Assembly: GCF_036711975.1 (NCBI RefSeq)
Contig: NC_091975.1
Location: 3,598,501 to 3,662,500, forward strand
Length of the DNA: 64,000 nucleotides
From: Onthophagus taurus
Lineage: Eukaryota > Arthropoda > Insecta > Coleoptera > Scarabaeidae
Direction of reading: 5' to 3'
Part shown: piece after piece, positions 11,171 through 23,700 of the stretch
Numbering within the stretch: position 1 is the stretch's first letter
Layout of the letters: each line of letters starts with the position of its first letter
The notes under the pieces: model-generated
What the model saw: the letters and a program-made list of their open reading frames with translations, nothing else
The model's database searches: none
Told to the model about the DNA's origin: nothing
Made by a program: the position numbers and the translations under genes

Positions 11171-11802
11171 ATGATGGCCGAATCGGACACGACCGTTGAA
11201 GCAACCCGGAGGTTGAACGTGAAAAAACAAACCCTGGACGATGCTTACGCGGCCCCCGCTAATTTTCTCGAGATAGACGTCGTTAACCCCGTTACAACAA
11301 TTGGGGTTGGTAAGAAACGATACACGGATTATGAAGTAAAAATGAGGGTAAATTTTAGTCATAACCTATCAATGTCAAAATTTGACAGTTTATGTCAAAT
11401 AATTTGAGGTTAATTTTTAGACAAATTTGCCTGTATTTAAAGTAAAAGAGTCCAGCGTTAGACGTAGATACAGCGATTTCGAGTGGTTAAGAAACGAATT
11501 GGAACGTGATAGTAAAATTGTTGTTCCGGCATTACCAGGGAAAGCTTGGAAAAGGCAATTACCTTTCCGAGGGGATGATGGAATTTACGAAGAAGATTTT
11601 ATTGAGGAAAGAAGGAAAGGATTAGAAATTTTTATTAATAAGTAAGTTTATTAAACGAGTAAGGGGTTTTATTGAGTGGTGTTATTATTTATATAGAATC
11701 GCTGGACATCCTCTGGCACAAAACGAACGTTGCTTGCATATGTTTCTACAAGAACCCACAATCGACAAAAATTACATTCCTGGTAAAATACGTAATACAT
11801 AA
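11171..11802 (+). CDS. Snx3: Sorting nexin-3
   Basis: Three exons (11171-11347, 11421-11641, 11697-11802) encode 167 residues, close to the usual 162 of SNX3. Nearly the whole protein is a PX domain. The RRYSDFEWLRNEL block, the LPGKAWKRQLPFRGDDG loop and the GHPLAQNERCLHMFLQ end are all recognisable SNX3/SNX12 signatures. The PX domain binds phosphatidylinositol 3-phosphate on early endosomes. SNX3 works with retromer to recycle cargo such as Wntless. The start at ATG 11171 follows a short leader. Alternative: SNX12, which insects do not normally separate from SNX3. Confidence 0.95.
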
Positions 11803-12905
11803 AAAGAACAAAATGAAATAATATCGGTGGTGTTGCGATTGTATCCATCCTGTTGCCACTTTTTAAGTAAAATATATCCTAATTTTTTTTAATCAACCTT
11901 ATTCATCTCAAAGAAGCTCTTTATTTTATCTATTTTTTTTGTTATAAATTAGTATATTACAAAAATAAAATAGGAAAAGAAAATAATTGTGATTAAAAGT
12001 TTGTTTCTTATATTTCTTAATGTTTCATCGCACTTTGATGTAATAAAAAGTTACATTGAGGTGTGGTGAAGGGTTAAAATGTAAAAAAAAAATGATGTAA
12101 GTAAAAATATTAATATATTATACATATGTAAATTTTAAAATGAACTGAAAACACTGTTTGATAAAAAACTCGTAAATTTAAGATTGTTGCTACAAGCGAA
12201 CAATAAGAATAATAATATAAAAATATAGTAATAACTTGCTAAGGAGCCCCATTACATCTTTAGTAATTAATCATAATCATAAAAACTTATTACGTCCCGG
12301 TTTTTGCTCATAAACTATTCAATTTGTAATTTTAAAATAATTATTTCGGTAGCTTTCCATATATAATTGAAGTTTTAATCGTTTTATTTGAAATTTGATT
12401 ATTAATTTCTCTCATAATAATTAATTATTATATTTCTAGATGTATTAAACATATTTTTCTCATTAGCAGGCATTTTTTTAAATTTATATCCTTGGTTGAG
12501 CCATTAAAATATCAGTTCCTAGAACTTCCTCTACGTTCCAACAACGTTCGTTTCTTATTCTTATTACTTCCCACCAATCATCTCTTAAATTACTTAAAAA
12601 AAAGAGAAAATATAAGAATCAGGAATCTAAGAGGATTGCTACATTACAGGAATGGGTTAACAGCTACAATAAAAATATACAACAATCAAATGTTGAATAA
12701 CAATTAAAATTAGAACTAACCCTACAACTAGTTTTAGGTGTAGTGTTAGTTCTAGTTTTACTCGTTATTCAGCTCCAGGTTGTTGTCTATTTTTATTGAA
12801 CTAACATTAGAACTAGAAACATTCGGGTTTAGCCGTCTAAAGAGACTCACGGCTAAACTTGAATGTTTCCAGTCCCTAGTACAGACCCGTATCATTAAAT
12901 TTTTA
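11803..12905. other. Intergenic region, SNX3 to PDE10-like
   Basis: Convergent 3' ends flank 1.1 kb of AT-rich DNA. The first part is presumably SNX3 3' UTR. From 12667 to about 12893 it is repeat, listed separately. Short open frames here are repeat-derived. Confidence 0.5.
12667..12893. repeat. Fold-back repeat family, copy 2 (nested)
   Basis: The left half (12667-12798) is bounded by inverted ends: CAATAAAAATATACAAC at the left and GTCTATTTTTATTG at the right. It is filled with CTAGTT/AACTAG words. The right half contains a long hairpin with arms about 12816-12836 (GAAACATTCGGGTTTAGCCGT) and 12849-12869 in the opposite sense, separated by 12 bases. Similar blocks recur at 23.7, 37.6, 39.2, 58.9, 61.2 and 62.5-62.9 kb. 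Confidence 0.7.
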
Positions 12906-15504
12906 TTACCAAGCTTCATCATAAAGTGGTGAAGTGTTTGGAAAACATTTCCTTAAAAGATCACAAGCTGGAATGACCAAAACACTTAAAAATTCGACTT
13001 GATCTTCAGGTATGTTGTATTGTTTTAATCTATCCATGGTTGATAATGGTGTGTATCCCATGCTACGTTCGATATCACCTTGCTTGTAAAACTCTTCATA
13101 AAGGTTATCAGCGATTTTTTTCGCAACCGGGAACGGTTTACAATTTCCGGATAAATCGCAAGTTGTCATTGAAATATCAATTAACATAGTTCTATGTTGT
13201 GGATTGTTCCAATCGAAGGTATCATCTTCTACGATTGGAGCTATTTTAGCTCTAGTTCTGAAATAAACTGATAAATCAGTTGCTAAGATAGCGTTACTGA
13301 TTATTTGTTGAATTGATTTGTGGTCGGATTTAGATATATTTTGATAAATGTGAATTTCCTAAAATAATCTGATTAATATTTATTTAATTATTATTGTTCC
13401 GATTACCCCAAGAAGTAACATAGTCACACAAAAATGATGATTTTCCCATGGTGCATCCGCATATAATCGAGATAAGGGGTCATTGTTCAAATGTAAAAAG
13501 CTATTTGTTATTCCACCGTGATCGATATCATGACATAAAGCGGCGAGTAGCAAAGAATTCCTCTAAAAATGATTTGGTGTTTATTTGGTTGCCTGATCCA
13601 CCAAAAATCTTATTTAAAACCTCGTTTACTGTGTACAACTCAATGTTTCGTTTTAAAATGTTATACATACAATGACATACAGAAAAAGCATGCTCGAAAT
13701 TGTGATAAGGATTTTTTCTATAAAAAATTCTAACTGATAAGATGAATTTCATTAGTTCTTCGCTGTCAAAAAACTCTGGTTCTCCAACATGAGTCATCAT
13801 GTAATAAACGATTTGTGGAAGCTCATTTACTCTCTCCGGAGTTATATACCAACCAAAACTTTAAACAAAAATAAATTAATCCAAAATTTCACAAAAAATG
13901 AATAAAATAACTCATTAACGTTTGAAAGGGGCTCATCAAACTCCAGGTTTTCTTTCATATCATTAATATCGTGTTCGCAAGGTTCTAGATGACGTTTTAA
14001 TAAAGACATGATCACATCAGAAAAAGTATCCTAAAACATATTTTTATATTTTAATTCAAAAAAGAATTTTTTAATTACCGCTCTTTGTCTAGCATCAACT
14101 ATTTTTGAATAATACAGCGCTAAAGCACAGTATAAAGTAAACGTTCTAAAAACTTCCTCATCGGTTCTCGTAAAACATTCCTCCCCAATTTTATTAACAG
14201 CTTCAACAACTCCCAAAACACCTTCAACGCCCATTATTGGCATTGCTAAAACTGATCGTTCGATAAACGCTGTTTTTGAATTTAAATCTCTACGGGATCT
14301 ATAATCTTTAAACGAGTTTTGAATGTTTATAGTGTGGCCTGTTTTAGCCACGTTACTGGCGATGCTTTGTTCTTTATTAAAATTTGCTTTTAATTGGCGC
14401 CTTAACATAGAATTTCCTGTTAGGGCTTCGTCGTAAATATCAGCTGTCATATCTTCCCGATTTAAAATGTAAAATGTTGCTTTTTCTGCATCGATCACTT
14501 GCTTGGCAAAGCTCTGAAAGAAAATAAACATGAAATACGAAAAATACTAAAGTTAAATTAAATGAGATGTTTACCGCCACTTCATTAATCATCCTTCCCA
14601 ATGTAATAGTGCCGGCAAAATAACATTTCGTTAAATTCATTAAGCACTCATTCAATTTCTGATTTCTTTGCATAGTCATTCGTTCTTTGTTTAAATGTAT
14701 CGATGTTCCTATCCATCCAGCAATAACAACAGCAATTTTTAAATCATTTCGATCATAATTTGGTTGAAGAACGTCTCGATACAACTCAATTACGGCTAAA
14801 CATTCGTTTGTTGGTGTTACCACGGGAACTGCAAGAACTGCTTTTACAGTTGGATCTAAAAAGTTATAATAATCATAAATAATTTTTAATAATTTGAAGA
14901 ATATATAGGCAACCAAATTAACATCAATATGTCAACATAACCTCACTTTAACAAAAAAATATTAACCAGTAAAAGGAACTCCTTCTGGAAATCTTGCGTC
15001 GGTTAAAACATCTCCAATCATAACGTATTCTTTTCGAGCTGCGACGTAACCCGCAACTGTGCTTCCTTCTTGGACGGCCCAACCGATTTTTCGTTCCGGA
15101 TTTGGATTATTCCTCGGACAACAATAATACTCTTGAAGATCTTCATTGACCATATACAATCGCGATCCAGCCGATTTAGTAATCGATTTTAATGTGGCGA
15201 CGGACTCCAATAAAACGGTGGGTAAGTCAACGGTATCATCCAAAAATTCATTTATATTTCGACCAATAATACTTGGTTTTCCCTCGAAGAAGAATTCGAG
15301 TTCCCGATCTTTCTCACTTAAAGCCGCCCTTTTACCCCGTCTTACAATGTTTACATACGGTGCAATTATTCTTTTTGTAGCTTTATCATTTCGAATCGTA
15401 AAAAGATTTGGATCGGTTTTTTTCGAGGGGGTACCATATTTTTTTATATCATCTTGTTGGTCATCTTCTATGTTTTGGCTGATTTCATTAGTTTCTTCAT
15501 CCAT
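12906..15504 (-). CDS. Dual-GAF cyclic nucleotide phosphodiesterase, PDE10A-like
   Basis: Seven exons, from the 5' end: 15504-14967, 14855-14575, 14513-14079, 14030-13912, 13858-13621, 13562-13407 and 13358-12906. All are in phase, giving 739 residues against about 780 in PDE10A. Two GAF domains (about residues 70-240 and 275-420) precede a class I PDE catalytic domain. That domain has the YHNFEHAFSV metal/His motif, CHDIDHGG, ATDLSVYF and MTTCDLS. The VIPACDLLRKCFPNTSPL end resembles PDE10A more than PDE5, PDE6 or PDE11. The enzyme would hydrolyse cAMP and/or cGMP, with GAF domains sensing cyclic nucleotide. The weakest junctions are the GTTAAT donor of exon 1 and GTTTTA of exon 5. The gene is divergent from MOCOS. 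Confidence 0.88.
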
Positions 15505-15932
15505 GCTTTTAAAGTATAAACTGGTATAAATTGACGTTTAAAAAGAAATTGACTAATTTTAAATTTGTTTGTTGAGGTTAGATTTAAATTAGGCAACCCA
15601 AATTACATTTTTTAAGGTTATGTTTTTATTTTTTTACAAAATCATTAATATCATAAAATTCACTCACTGTTAAAGAATTCGTTTTACTTTAGAAAGTAAT
15701 AAATAACAGTAATGAGTTATCCAAAAATTCATTTAAATTTATTTGTTGAGGTTAGATTTAAATTAGGCATCCCAAATTGCATTTTTTAAGGTTATGTTTT
15801 TATTTTTGAAGAAATTAATTAAAATAATAAAATTTCGTAACGTAAATGTTATCGCCTTTATCCCCACTGCTAAGGAATGCGTTTTACTTTAGAAAGTAAT
15901 AAATAACAGTAATGCGTTGATTTTAATCTGAA
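15505..15932. promoter_or_regulatory. Bidirectional promoter region with internal tandem duplication
   Basis: This is the 428-base gap between the divergent start codons of the PDE10-like gene and MOCOS. Unit 1 (about 15559-15718) and unit 2 (about 15733-15918) share TTTGTTGAGGTTAGATTTAA, then AGGCA.CCCAAATT.CATTTTTTAAGGTTATG, and later TACTTTAGAAAGTAATAAA. The second unit carries an extra block of about 26 bases with a GC-richer patch. Function as a promoter is inferred from position only. Confidence 0.6.
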
Positions 15933-18329
15933 ATGAATGTATTTGAGGAGTTTAATCGAGTTTATAGTGATGAACAAGAAAAGTTAATAGATTTGGAGTT
16001 TAAGCGATGCGAAGGTTTGATTGTGTAATCAATTTTGATGATATTGAATTAAAATGTTAATTAGGAGTGTGTTATTTGGATCATGCGGGAGCCACATTGT
16101 ACGGAGAAACTCAAATTGGAGAGATTTTAAAGGATTTAAAAGAAAATTTGTATGGTAATCCGCATTCAGTGAATTCAACGAGTAAATCAACTAATGATGC
16201 TATTGATATTATTCGATTAAAATGTTTAAAGCATTTTAATACAACCCCAGATAAATACTCAATAATTTTTACTTCCGGAGCAACGGAATCTTTAAAAATA
16301 ATTGGAGAATCGTTCGATTATAATGAAGGATCTTTCGTTTACTTAGAAGATAATCATACTTCTGTATTGGGGATGAGGGATTTTGCTGAAAAAACCAAGG
16401 TTATTTTATGTGATGAAGCTGATTTTTTACTAAATAAATCGTCCCGATTCACAGAGGAAAATTTGATGACGCAAAATAATTCTTTATTTGTTTATCCAGC
16501 GCAAAGTAATTTTAATGGAAAAAAATATCCTTTAACTTGGATTAAAAACATTCAAAACGGGGTTTTAAACGAACGAAATAACCGATCAAATTGGTTTTGC
16601 ATGCTTGATGCAGCCGCGTTTGTATCAACGAGTTTTTTAGATTTATCTTTATATGAACCTGATTTTGTATCGGTGTCTTTTTATAAAATATTTGGGTACC
16701 CAACTGGATTAGGAGCACTTTTGGTGAAAAATGGTAGCGAAAACGTTTTAGGTCGACGAAAATTTTACGGGGGTGGAACCGTTTTGATGACGATGAGCAC
16801 TGAAAATGTTGTTTTTCGAAGAAACATCGTTCACAGTAAATTCGAAGATGGAACTTTACCGTTTTTATCGATTTTATCATTAAAATCGGGCTTTAAACAG
16901 TTGGAAAAATTAAATTTAAACATGGATTTAATATCTAAACACACATTTATGTTGGGAAAATACGCATTTTTTAAATTGAGGGGTTTAAAGCATCCGAATG
17001 GGAACAATTTAGTCACTTTTTATCATGATGATAGATGTTGCTTCGATGATGTTGTAAATCAAGGTGGAATAATTAATTTTAATTTATTAAAGAGTGATGG
17101 GGATGTTATCGGATTCGCGGAAGTTAATTATGTTTCGAATTTATTTGGAGTTCAATTAAGAACTGGGTGCTTTTGCAATCCAGGAGCTTGCCAAAAAAAT
17201 TTGAAATTAACCAAAAGTGACGTTTTCTATCATTTTGAGGTTAAGTATTTTTAATTTTTTAAAATTGAGTTTTAATTAGATTTTTTAGCAAGGTCATGTG
17301 TGTGGGGACCAAAAAGATTTAATTGATGGAACCCCAACTGGATCAATTCGTATTTCTTTCGGGTATATGTCAACAAAAAAAGATATGGATAAATTTATAA
17401 CGATGATTCAAAGTTTTATCGACAAAACACACAAAAATTTACTTAATAAACACATTTCAAGCGAAAAAAATGATAACTCAAGTTACGAAGGAGTTTTAGA
17501 ATCAATTTATTTATATCCGATAAAATCATGCAGATCCCACTCCGTTTCCAAATCATGGCCGTTAATTCAACACGGATTAAAATACGATCGCGAATTTATG
17601 ATTGCCGATCATCGAGGAGTTTCTTTAACACAAAAAAACAACACAAATTTGTGTAAAATACAACCAATTTTGAATTTAACCGAGAAAACTTTACGAATTT
17701 CTTACGAAAATGATTCATCGGAAGGTATCTCCTTAAAAAATCATCAAAATTTAAATAAATTCGATAAATGTGAAAGCAAAGTTTGCGGGGATTCAATCCA
17801 ACTTTTCGATTGTGGAAAAGAAATTTCAAATTTCTTATCCGACACTTTAGGAATTGAAGAATTAAAATTGCTACAATTTCAAAACAATTCAAATCTAAAA
17901 AGGGGAAAAGAATTAAAAAATGGCCAATTATCGTTAGTGAATGAAGCTCAATTTCTTTTAATTAATCGTAAAAGTGTTGAATGGTTGCTGGAGAGGATCG
18001 AAAAAGATCATTTTAATGATACAGTTGAGGATTTAATCGAAAGGTTTCGGCCAAATTTTGTCGTAGATTTTAAAGAACCTTTTGTAGAAAATCATATTGA
18101 AAAGATTTTTATAGGTAAATTTATTTTTAGTAATGTAGGAAATTGTAGGAGATGCCAAATGATTTGTATTAATCAAAAAACTGGGGAAAAAAACGTCAAT
18201 GTTTTAAGAACGTTGTCAAAAGAATTTGACGGAAAAATATCATTCGGAATTTATTTGAAACGAGAAGATTATAATAAAGAAAGTGAAATTTTTATTAATT
18301 CTAAAGTTGTTGGATTATGTAAAATTTAA
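15933..18329 (+). CDS. mal: Molybdenum cofactor sulfurase
   Basis: Three exons (15933-16014, 16065-17239, 17289-18329) encode about 765 residues, near the 780 of the Drosophila enzyme. The N-terminal two thirds is a NifS-like, PLP-dependent aminotransferase-V fold. It begins YLDHAGATLY, has the PLP lysine in SFYKIFGYPTG (about residue 235) and the cysteine motif RTGCFCNPGAC (about residue 400). The C-terminal MOSC beta-barrel starts at YLYPIKSCR and includes RFRPNFVVD and NCRRCQM. The protein transfers sulfur from L-cysteine to the molybdenum cofactor. This activates xanthine dehydrogenase and aldehyde oxidase. It shares a promoter region with the divergent PDE10-like gene. The start Met was chosen because its exon joins in phase to the conserved block. 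Confidence 0.95.
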
Positions 18330-18957
18330 AATTTTTATTATTAAAATATGCTTATTGGGTTTCCTACTTTTTTTTTTTTTCAATTTCAATAAATTAAATT
18401 AATAAACAAACGATTAATAATTGCTTTTTATTGAAGTTTTTATTGCATCATTCCTTTAAATTTCTTTTTATCAATCAAACTAATTTTTTTTACAATATAG
18501 AAATTTTACAACCACACAAGAGACGAAAACGCACAAAGAATTGGTGTTAAAAAATTTTTTTTACCCCAATATTACCGTTTTCTCATTTTATTTTATGTGT
18601 TTATTTTATTTTGAGTCAACTGCAAAAATTCACGATTATTAAAAAATATTTTATCAACAATTATGTTATGTATATTGGGTTGCCTAAATGATTCTGTCAA
18701 AAATCATCAAAAATCTTAACCTAAGTTTTAAAAGATTATTAAAAATGCTTTTTTAATAATCGTGTATTAATTTTAATTAAAATGAGCAATATTTTTTTAG
18801 CGGATATTCAACAACAAGCTAAGTAATAGATCACAGGAAGGGGACAATTCCTTTTTTTAAAGAACGTCTTTTATATTCATTTAATTTAATATTTAAATAA
18901 TTATCTCTATTTTTTTTATTTTTTAGTTTTTTTTAGTTATTTTAGTTATCTTAGTTA
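18330..18957. other. Intergenic region, MOCOS to AJM1-like
   Basis: 628 AT-rich bases lie between convergent genes. They include poly-T/poly-A runs and a GGGTTGCCTAA motif at about 18677, one of the dispersed GGCAACC motifs. No gene is visible. Confidence 0.5.
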
Positions 18958-21900
18958 TCAGTCTTCAAGAATGTCCACTGTACGAACTCTGACTCCTGCT
19001 TTAACTAATTTTTCAACATTTTCTGGGTCCGATTCCGGCATAATAATGCACATAAAAGTTTTCCCAGTGATTAAATCTTTTGGATAAACTGTAACCGCTT
19101 TAAATTTTTCCAATTGGCCATCAACGTACGTTTGTAATTGTTGAAATACTTCTGGATAATGTTTTCTTAACGAAACACCTCGTTGCCTCAAATGTTTTTG
19201 AATGTTTCCGAAGCTAATCTCTCGATTTCTTTGCGAAGTTGAAATATTTTTGTTAATCATGGGTTGCGATGTTAAAATTAAAGTTTCCGGGAGGGTTTCG
19301 GAGTCTTTTTCCGGAATATTAACCTGAATTTCCTTGCTTAATCGCATTTTTGCGCATCTTGAGACTAATTGTCGTTCCCATTTTACAGCTCCGGCTGCGG
19401 GTGCTTCGGATATCACGCAAACGGAGACGTAAAGAACTAATTTCGAATCGGGATTATAATTTTTACACATTCTTACTAATTCGGTGTAAAGTTGTGTTCC
19501 CATTTCTGATGGTAAAAGATCTTTCCAAGAGATGTAAGTTAATTCACCTAAATTTTCTAAGCCGCCGTCTTTTAAAAACTTTTCAACCACCTCGGGGGTT
19601 GGAAAAAAACACTTTACAGCTCCTGAGCCTTGCGATAAAAATCCACGTCGTGCAATAATTGATAAATGCCGTAAAGTTTCCGGTTTTTCTTTGGCGGCAG
19701 CAATCGCTTGGCGACAAAGAGATCCAACTCGTGAAAATAAACATGTTTTTCGGTGCTTTTCCCAATGCGCTCTCCGACAAGAACGTGAACAATACGTGTA
19801 GGTACAATTGTGACAATTCTTGAAAGCTTGGCCTTCGGCTGTTGATGCCATGGCCATTTTTCCGCATCGCGAATATCTGCAGCGAAGAACCGGTGATGAA
19901 TCGAAACTTACTCGGCGCGATGCTGATGATGGTCTTGAAACCGGTTCGTTTCCTTCGCTGCATCTTCTAAAATGATCTGATAAGCGACTTTCGCCTTCTT
20001 CACGTGTTGGGCTGGTATTAGCTGACGCCGTTACTAAAAAAAATAATTAATTAAATCATTGATGAAACAATCCTAACCTTACTCAAAACATCTATCAAAC
20101 ATTTATTCGAACCTAATAGTTTTAAAAAAAATTAAAAATAGTTTTCAACTTTATCTACTCAAGATTTGTTGTGGAGAAATATGCGGAAATGTGTCTAAGC
20201 AGTTTAAATTTATCTCCAAAAATAGTAAAATTCGCTTTGTGACGGTTTTAGATTTCAAGTTAAGCTTAAGTTTAAGTCGTAAAGCGTTTCCGCAGTCACG
20301 GTCATTATTCATCTTGGAAACGGTCAGAAATAATTTCTAAAACTATTTATAAAGTAAGATTTATTAATAATCGTTTCTGTTCTTTCTAAATTTTTTTAAA
20401 CGAAACTTACACATGTCTCCTACCTTGGAGACTGGGACTTGGAGCTCTCGTAGACGATGGAAGGCCTAAAAGCGAATCTAAGACGTCTTCGAGCGTTGTT
20501 GAACCCGGAGATGGCCGAACCGTCGTTTCTTGATTAAGAAGGGCTGAGAAATCTGATTAAACATTTTTTTTGTTTAAAAAATAAATTGATGGTTTGAAAA
20601 TGTAAAATGAAATAAAACAACGTAAATAATGACAAAAATAAAACAATTTATTGTAAAACTGTACATGCATAACTTAAATACTAATTCGAAGTTATAATTA
20701 ATAAAATAAACAATAAAATAATAATAATATAAAATGGAGGGGGACAAATAAATAAGTTGATAAAAAATCTTTTTTGGTATTCAAAGAGAGTAATAAGCAC
20801 CTTGATAAGTATAAAAAGTTATAAAAAAGCACCGCAAAAATAAGATGTAGAAAAAATTAAAATTGTTAAATAAATAAGAATCACGCTCTAATATTTTCAA
20901 TATAAACACAACTTAAATCAGAAAAACCTTACAAAAACCGTTATTTTATTATTATTATTTTTTTTTCGTTTTAATCAATTAATTAATAATAATAATACAA
21001 GTTGTATAATATAATAAAAAGATTAAATATAAGTTTTGTAACAAATATTTACACAAAAAAACATATTAATAATTAATTAATAATAATAGATAATAATAAA
21101 AAATTCAAATAATAAATTTCACGTTCTCATCGCTCATTATTAATTAGGTACTCGATTTAATAAGGCAAGGTTCAATAAATCTTCGTCTTCTTCTAAACAA
21201 AACATTTTCTTTTAATTTATAGTATTGATTTAATTTTAATTAAAGCTTTAAATCCAATTTTCCTTTTTTTATCAAAAAAAGTAAATTTAAGTAAAAGTTA
21301 TCATAACCTTCACAATTTACTTAATTTTGTAAATAGTAAGGTGATAGGTAAAAGAAAAAATACATTTTTTTACAAACTAAATGATATACAATTTTTAAAA
21401 ATATATTTACAACAAAAAAATTATTAGTTATTGGATAATAACTTAAAGTTAGGCAACCAATCAAACATTTTTTACTTGTCAAAGTCAAGAATCTAAAAGA
21501 ACTACATACGTCACAATATGTGTCACTCTCAATCAGCTGCTGTGGTTTTTGTGACTGTCAAAAAAATTTCTAACCTAACTTTTTTTTATTTTTTACTTAT
21601 TGCAAGTTATTACCTTTAATTCCAATAACCAATTTTTTTTTTAATCTCAAAATCTTTTAAATTAAGCGTGTACAGACTCACCATTATGCGTATGTAATTC
21701 CAATCTTAACGAAGAAGGTGGGATTGGAGTTGAAGATTGACTTTCGGATAATGTGATTGGCGTTCGAGGTGAATCCAACGGTCTCGTTCCAACGAACGAA
21801 CTTTCCAACCAACATAATTTTTGACTACCCCTCGGACTAACGGAACGACTCCTTTGATGTTGATCGTTACCAATTTCATTGATTTCTTTTTCTTCGTCCG

Positions 21901-22692
21901 GTTTTAAGCCGCTTACGTAGTGAACGATAGCCGAGGTAACCTCTTTAATTGAAGTTTGTATTTCGGGACTTTCCCCTTCATTACTCAAATTTAAATTTAA
22001 ATTGTGACCTTGAGAGTGATTTAAAATTGAACTAGCTAATCTTTCGGCTGGCGTTCTTGGTCTATTTAAACGCTCTTGTGATCTCCAACCTAAATATGGT
22101 TGTCTGTAACTAAAACTATTTCTTAAACTCGAACTCGGGCTGATTGAACCGTTTGGTTGATGCCCCCTAGCGTTAAAACTGCTTCTCGTGGAAGCGCATG
22201 GTGAAGAAGCCGTTGAATTTAATTTGGATGTTGACCATCGTACGAATGGTTGATTTTGTGGTGTTGGGCTCAAAATGACTGGGGATTGTGTGTTTGAACC
22301 TAAACTGCTTAACGAAGTTGTTTTGCTGTTAGTTCCCGTCCATCTTGTTTCTCTACAAGGCGATTTTTTCAGGAGAAAACCTTCACGAGGAACCTCCGCT
22401 TGTTTATACCAATCAGGTACAGTTAATTTTTGTAACGAACGTTGTACTCGAAGTTGATGTTCGGACATCACACGCTCACCTTTTTGAAGTTCATTTTCAG
22501 GAGGCTGAAAAAAATTAATAAAATTTAAAAAATTACCGCCATCTATCAATCAATTACCAAATTTTGATTCAAAATTATTTTTATCCGATTGAAATGATCG
22601 TTATTTTTCGAAAAGGCGTCGTTTAAATTATTTTGAATCGACTCCAAAAGACGGACAATTTCTTTTAAATTATCAAAATTAAAATTAATCAT
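18958..22692 (-). CDS. AJM1-like apical junction protein, MYND zinc-finger half (short form)
   Basis: Exons 22692-22558 (alternative first exon), 22504-21682, 20552-20424 and 20033-18958 join in phase to 720 residues. The last exon carries a MYND-type zinc finger (CRYSRCGKMA, CHNCTYTYCSRSC, HWEKHRKTC). It is followed by a conserved C-terminal region (ARRGFLSQG, VKWERQLVSRCAK, IQKHLRQRGVSLR, TGKTFMCIIMPESDP). That arrangement matches apical junction component 1 homologue (AJM1), linked to epithelial junctions. The second exon has a SLQKLTVPDWYKQ motif and a Ser/Pro-rich linker. Reading through the strong GTGAGT donor at 21681 reaches a stop at 21662, so a truncated 325-residue form is possible. 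The exon at 22504 begins in phase 0 and can equally accept exons further upstream. Confidence 0.72.
22558..22692 (-). other. Alternative first exon A of the AJM1-like gene
   Basis: The exon starts at an ATG and encodes 45 residues beginning MINFNFDNLKEIVRLLES, helical and charged. It ends at a GTAATT donor in phase 0, matching the phase-0 acceptor at 22504. Without splicing it stops three codons later, so a 48-residue peptide is the alternative. The intron contains a GCCATCTATC motif. Confidence 0.4.
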
Positions 22693-23440
22693 TTGGGTTT
22701 AATTTTTTTACGATTTGATGGAAAATTATAATTAACCTAAAAAACCTTCACGTCAAACGTCAACTGTAATGACTGTAACGAGTGCAACGATTTGGCAAAC
22801 AACCCGAAAAGCCTAAATTTAAAACGGAAAAACAGGAAATTGAGTTCGTTTCTTAAAAATGGATTTCTAAAAAATCGATTTCATCTTTTACATTTTGATT
22901 TTTTTAAATAATTTTCGTAAAATTAGGGTTTTTTAATCTTTCTCGGTTGGTACGAGATAATGTGTCAAATGTCAAAATACATGACAAAAAATAATTAAAA
23001 ATTTGAAGTGAAATAAAGCACTGATTCTTAGTTGAAGAACGAGGCCCCACGCGAGATGGAATTTCTTGCATGGAAATTTAATCCCACGTAGTCTTAATTG
23101 CGGTAAATCATGATCGAACCCACGTAATTTTATAAGATAAGTTAACTACCCACATTATTTATATTAAAAATTGTAAACTAAACATTAAAGCAAATAAATA
23201 TCTTTAAAAAAAGATTATTGAATCAAGTATATTTTTGTCTTCTTACATCATTAAACATGGTTATGTAAAACTAAGAGTCATAAGAGACGTCGCATTTTGA
23301 AATGCAAAATAAAATACGACGACAAAAAAAGTTCTCCTGCAATTCTATTATGTTACAAAGGATATTGCGTGGATTGTTTCGCATGTGTTATTGTTGTTTT
23401 TGTTTCTTATAAGGTCATGGTTAATTGTATTCAAACTAAC

Positions 23441-23524
23441 CTTAAAAATATCTTGTAATTTGACCCATTCACTTTTATAAAAATCTTCAGGTAAAAAACC
23501 CGGCAATTCAAATCGAAAAGACAT
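23441..23524 (-). other. Alternative first exon B, or separate small gene
   Basis: The ATG at 23524 opens 28 codons (MSFRFELPGFLPEDFYKSEW then VKLQDIFK) ending at an AAG/GTTAGT donor in phase 0. The residues look protein-like. Phase would allow joining to the acceptor at 22504. I do not recognise the sequence. It may belong to another transcript. Confidence 0.35.
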
Positions 23525-23700
23525 CACTTTTCTCGACAAATAACACTTTTAGACTAAAAAAGATTGTTCATTAACCAATTACATGAAATTAATGTAGGAG
23601 TTTTAATTAACTCCAATAATCGTTAACCTTTTAATTTACGCGCGAAATATAAATTTTTAGTTAGTCACTAACGCCATCTTTTGTTGGATAGCGTTAATTA

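Noticed and set aside
12492-12707. 71-codon + strand frame
   Set aside because: It runs into the fold-back repeat and is repeat-derived.
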